Of a stretch of 64,000 nt of DNA, positions 60,126-64,000 are shown piece after piece; positions within the stretch are counted from its first letter, which is position 1; every line of letters starts with the position of its first letter. Origin of the DNA: Jacaranda mimosifolia (Eukaryota; Streptophyta; Magnoliopsida; Lamiales; Bignoniaceae); assembly GCA_018894105.1 (NCBI GenBank), contig CM032126.1, positions 7,653,001-7,717,000 on the forward strand. The letters are read 5' to 3'. The translations under genes and the position numbers were made by a program. A model generated the notes under the pieces. The model was not told the origin of the DNA and made no database searches. It saw only the letters and a program-made list of their open reading frames with translations.

Positions 60126-60822
60126 CAGGGTGTCAATTCATATAGGTTTAATGGGTTCGGGTTGGATTGAAGTAGGGATATAATATAAAAATATTAAATT
60201 CAAATTCAACTTAACCCGATATTAAATTCAAAAGGCTCAACCCTAACTTGATCCACAAAAGATCGTGTCAGGTTCGGATTGACATGAGTTTTAGTTAGAT
60301 CACCCAACAACCTGATAAACATAACCTAACCCAACCCAACTTGATAAAACTGAACCAACCTGATCCATTTATTTTATTTTTCATATTTATAAATTCCAAC
60401 ACTATAATCCAGTGAAAGTTTGATCCATAATAAAATCTAAAATTCGGCATAATCATTAAAGTCGAAGAAACATAATAACTTTAAAACTTGTCACGTCCCT
60501 TAGTACTCCGAATACAATAAAATAACAAATCATTGTTCAATAATTAAATTTTTAAAATTTTGATTTTTGGATATATATTATGTAGATTTTATTTTAATTA
60601 GTTAATTTTTTCAGGTGGGTCGAGTTGGATCAGGTTTATTGGGTTATTGAGTCACCCCGCTTGTTTTTTTAAGGTTAGGCGGGTTGACCTCAACCTTTTT
60701 TTTTTGTCATTTTCAGATCCGACCCAATTTAACCCAAACCCAAAAATACCAAATCCAAACCTAATTTTTTTCAAGTGTGTCATTATCAGGTCATTAGATT
60801 GTGTTTGATTTTGACACTCTTG
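60126..60822. mobile_element. Non-autonomous hAT element, 697 bp, perfect 8-bp target
   Basis: The left terminus CAGGGTGTCAATTC and the right terminus, read on the other strand CAAGAGTGTCAAAATC, form the terminal inverted repeat. The flanks are identical 8-mers CTTGTGGG (60118-60125 and 60823-60830), diagnostic of hAT insertion. The interior carries AACCCAACC/GGGTTCGGGTTGG-type sequence and no transposase. The minus frame at 60652-60843 crosses its end and is not a gene. Confidence 0.8.
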
Positions 60823-60830
60823 CTTGTGGG

Positions 60831-61985
60831 TTGTGGCAACCATATCACATCACATCTCCACCTAAGGAAAGGAATAATAATAGGTGTGCAAAAATAAAAT
60901 TTAGTTAAATAAAATTAAGTATATTTCCAATGTTAATATTATAACATATAGTTGTTGAGAGTTAGTGATATTGTATTACTATTGCAAGTGAATAATAGTT
61001 TTGTTTTAAATGTGTCATACTTTATAATTTATTATTGTGTTCATAGAATCGATGAATATGAGTAGGAATCGTATATACTTTATAATTCAAGTTAAAAAAC
61101 CTTAGAAATTAAATAAGTCAGAGTCTCTTTAAATCTGTTAAAAAAATTAATAATATCTCGTAATATGTTACTTCAAAAGTTCATAATTTCACTTCACAAA
61201 GTTTTTCTCAAATATTTTATAAATTCTCCAATTTTTTATGAATTTTTTAATGGATTTATAAGTGAGCCAAACGCCCTCTAAGTAGCAATTTAATTTAACT
61301 ATAATTAGTGGATATTATCAGCTTAATTACATACGACAACGTTGCTGGTTTGTATTGGTTTGGTTCCATCTGCATGGTTGCCTCTTGGCCTAGCCCATGA
61401 TATGATGTCCACCCCAAGCTAATATCGACCACAATTTCATGTACTCTTGCTGACTAGTGACTGGACTGCGAATTTGTAATTAAAGGTCGTCTGGATATAT
61501 ATATATATATATATATATTTAATATTTTTAAAAGGTGGAAAATTAGTTATAGTTTTGAAAATGAAAATAAGATTGTAGTTGGATGTTTTGTTTGAAAATA
61601 ATGATGAGGGTTTGTATATGAATTAAAAGTTAGGTATTTTATATTTTTATACTTAAAAATAGTTGTTTTTTTCAAAATATATGTATATTTTAATTGTTCT
61701 GAAATATTATTGATTACTTTATGTCAATCTGGATTTGAATTTAATTAATATAATAATAGCATGATATTATAGATTTAGTAGACATTGAAAATGAAAATAA
61801 GAGGTATTTCTAATTGAAATATGAATATATTAATGATTTTCAATTTTCAAATAGTGCTGGAAATGAAAATAGCCGTTGGAAACATAAATAAACAAGGTAT
61901 AATGTGTGTTACTAAATAGCTAGATTTCTTAATAATATTGGAGAGCTTGAAGCAAATTTATTACATTATTGGTTTACTTGCATAT
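60831..61985. other. Gene-free stretch
   Basis: AT-rich, TA repeat at about 61495-61520. A mixed segment at 61330-61480 is unassigned. Confidence 0.4.
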
Positions 61986-62756
61986 TGATGATGGTTGAAT
62001 CTGAGTATAAGTGGATTAGGTTGTCGCCCATTATAGTCGACCAGAAAATGAGCTGTAGGTGAGTATTTTGATGGAAGCGGGTCGCATCCTGCAATCAATC
62101 AACACACGTTAGGCTAGCCAAGGAGACCTTCAAATAAGGCACTCTAATGCTTAAGTCAGTATAATTCGGCCATAATGTGGAGCGACAAAGTGAGGGCCAA
62201 AGCTATAATGAACATACATCTATGAGGAGTCGCAATTAGGTATATATAGTCTCTTGGGAGAGGTTAAAATATCTATGATACCCTTGATCACGCAATGAGG
62301 GCTTTTGTCTTTGTCTGAGGACCTTTATAGGTCTTTCCCTAGCTGAAATCCTTCTCCAGGTGGCGCGTCCCCCTTTCTTTTGGGATATGGAGGAGACCTC
62401 CGCATTCAATGCGGAGGCATACTTCATAAATGTGGAGGCACGCAACCTGTCAGCGTGTTTAATGTAGTAGAGTAGTGGTTGAGTTACATTTAATGCGATA
62501 GTGACCGGTGGCGGGGGAACATCCCCCGTATCTCCAATCGACCTCATCTAGTCGAGATGTTTCTTTGGCTATAAGTTTCTTAGCCATGCTCTAGTCGAAT
62601 ATGGGCCACCTAAGGCTAGTCAAGGGCCAATTGATCAAATTGTCCTAACCAAACTACGGTCAACTGAAGGGATGTTGATAGCTTGTGGCCTATTGCGTTC
62701 TTGGGTGTGGTCGATTATTATTGGGCTTATTGAGTTCAATTCACTTCCCCATATCA
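61986..62756 (-). repeat. 3' LTR of the second Tat element (771 bp)
   Basis: Begins TGATGATGG and ends CCATATCA on the plus strand. The TATA-like box on the minus strand is ACTATATATACC (from about 62239-62250). The R/U5 match to the first element lies at about 62090-62160 (AGGCACTCTAATGCTTAAGTCAGT versus AAGCACTCCAACGCTCAAGTCAGT). Confidence 0.8.
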
Positions 62757-63094
62757 TGAGTCCCCTTTCACTCTTGAGTCCTAATCGAGCTCATAATGAG
62801 AAGGAGTGTGGAGTAGCTGATTTTTTAAACTGCAATAAGTTTGTGTCGGCCTCACATTTTAAATCCCAACCAGGGTTTCAGTGCAATAAATGTGGCAGTT
62901 ACATTGGGCAGACAAATGAAACGACTAGTTGTTATGCAATAAGTGCCCGGTAATCGATTATTTTAGCTAGTTGAATTACCCCTTGATGCTTTAGTTTTTT
63001 GCCTTTTTCTTTTTTGCAACCTTTAAAGTAGCAAACATGCTTAAAGTCTTTAGCATGTCTTTAGGGAGGGTAGTGGCAGGTTAGGTAATTCTGA

Positions 63095-64000
63095 AGAAAC
63101 ACGATCATCTGGGGAGTTGATCGAAAGGGTAAACGATTCGGCTAGCAGGACTAGCGAATCTTTTAGTGGGGGGTCGAGTTCCTCTGAGAGCTCGATTGCG
63201 ATGAGGGTTGATGTCGGAGAAGCTGCTAGCCCATCTAGGGAGGCTAGTCAATCTCGGGTATCCCAGGATAGGTTGTTTACAATTGACCATTACAGTAACA
63301 TAGCATCCGAGGTCAGCAAGGGTGACTTAGAACTTATTAGGCGCACATATCATATTCCCACTGGGTTCGAATTGATCATCCCCAAGCAGAGTGTTAGGAT
63401 GCATAGACCTCATGTAGGTTTATAATAGTTTTTGAGGATGCCATAAAGTGTGGGCTTAGGTTTCCAATTGCGTAGCCTATAGTCGACCTCCTCACTGGAC
63501 TTCAGGTCTGCATCACCCAATTATTACCTAGCTACTTTTCGATCTTGTACAACTTCGTTATTTTAATTTAAATTTACGACTAGCCATCTTCATTCATGAA
63601 CTTCAACAATCTATCCCATCTTCCCATGTCCTAGAAGTCGGGCAGCACTGAGGAGTCAGGTTTTTATTATCTCATCGCCAGTTCTCATCGAAAAATATTC
63701 GTGACCCCCTCTTCTTCCCGTGGTCAAATTTGGAAGAAAATATCCTTCTTCATTTGTGCCCATAGCAAGGTCATTTTCAATATTTCGAGGGGGTGGTTGA
63801 GGGGTTGAGTTGAAATGCCTAGAAATGAAAACCTAACCTATAATAACACCTTAATCTAGGATTTGGTCGATTTTGGAGAGATGGAGGCGTTGGGATATAC
63901 AATAGAGAGAAATCTAGTGTTAACGGGCTTGTCGCCTACTCGGTTGAATATGCCAGCTAATGCTCAACTAGGTAGACATATTCTAGTTGCGTTGTTCTTG
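63095..64000 (+). pseudogene. Antisense ORF of the second Tat element, partial
   Basis: The frame 63117-63425 has a Ser-rich N-terminus, then RLFTIDHYSNIASEVSKGD and RMHRPHVGL, matching the aORF of the first element (RLFTPDHYSKI, RMHQPPIGC). Stops follow at 63423, and homologous sequence continues in other frames (for example SGFYYLIASS-like around 63650). This is opposite to the element's own gag-pol direction. Confidence 0.65.

Larger units (their letters stand above)
61986..64000 (-). mobile_element. Second Tat-type element, 3' end only (runs off window)
   Basis: A minus-strand element entering from the right edge. Its LTR (61986-62756) resembles the LTRs at 44780 and 54885 and the solo LTR. 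It is followed by the mirrored polypurine tract and by sequence collinear with the region between the aORF and 3' LTR of the first element. CATAT stands directly outside the LTR (61981-61985); the partner duplication is outside the window. Confidence 0.8.

Noticed and set aside
62236..62547. 103-codon minus-strand ORF
   Set aside because: Lies within the LTR of the second Tat element, around its TATA-like region.

Overview
The window is nuclear DNA of a flowering plant, almost certainly a eudicot. It is AT-rich, dense in MITEs, LTR retrotransposons and microsatellites, carries an endogenous plant pararetrovirus, and has intron-containing plant pectin methylesterase genes. I could not fix the species. 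I see no rRNA, tRNA or CRISPR array and no bacterial-type operon.

Only two genes look intact. Both are on the + strand and encode pectin methylesterases with an N-terminal inhibitor-like pro-region: PME gene A (24778-28152, three exons, 532 aa) and PME gene B (31789-33713, three exons, 585 aa). Both keep the catalytic motifs, but they differ in N-terminus, linker, processing site and intron positions, so they are old, divergent neighbours. Both should act on cell-wall homogalacturonan. The DNA around and between them is full of short TTA/TAA-flanked MITEs.

1-8.3 kb: MITEs, a solo LTR (1341-2027, 5-bp duplication ATATG), a hAT-like element (2764-3668), a TIR-bordered AT-rich element with a GC-rich core (about 4150-5700), an LTR fragment (5858-6092) and a possible exon relic near 6.75 kb.

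8.36-15.13 kb: two degraded head-to-head copies of the 3' part of an endogenous caulimovirid (florendovirus/petuvirus-like reverse transcriptase, RNase H, a small second ORF and the promoter/poly(A) region). They form a ~3.1 kb inverted repeat around an axis made of exactly two 47-bp direct repeats.

15.1-24.7 kb: gene-poor DNA with tandem and direct repeats, a Tourist-like MITE and a promoter-like CT-rich/compound microsatellite segment.

24.7-33.8 kb: the two PME genes. 33.8-44.7 kb: many MITEs, an old tandem duplication later split by several insertions, and a CACTA-type foldback element.

44.78-55.66 kb: a complete but dead Ty3/Gypsy retrotransposon of the Tat lineage, with both LTRs, CATAT target duplications, gag-protease-RT-RNaseH, a second archaeal-type RNase H, integrase, and a long antisense ORF region with its own TATA-like box.

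55.7-64 kb: repeats, a SINE-like fragment, a hAT-like element with a perfect 8-bp duplication (60126-60822), and the LTR end of a second Tat element on the - strand that runs off the window (61986 to beyond 64000) and carries the same antisense-ORF domain.

The nearest thing to a noteworthy system is the pair formed by the large caulimovirid hairpin and the Tat family with its antisense gene. Both are unusual architectures of known families rather than a clearly new system.
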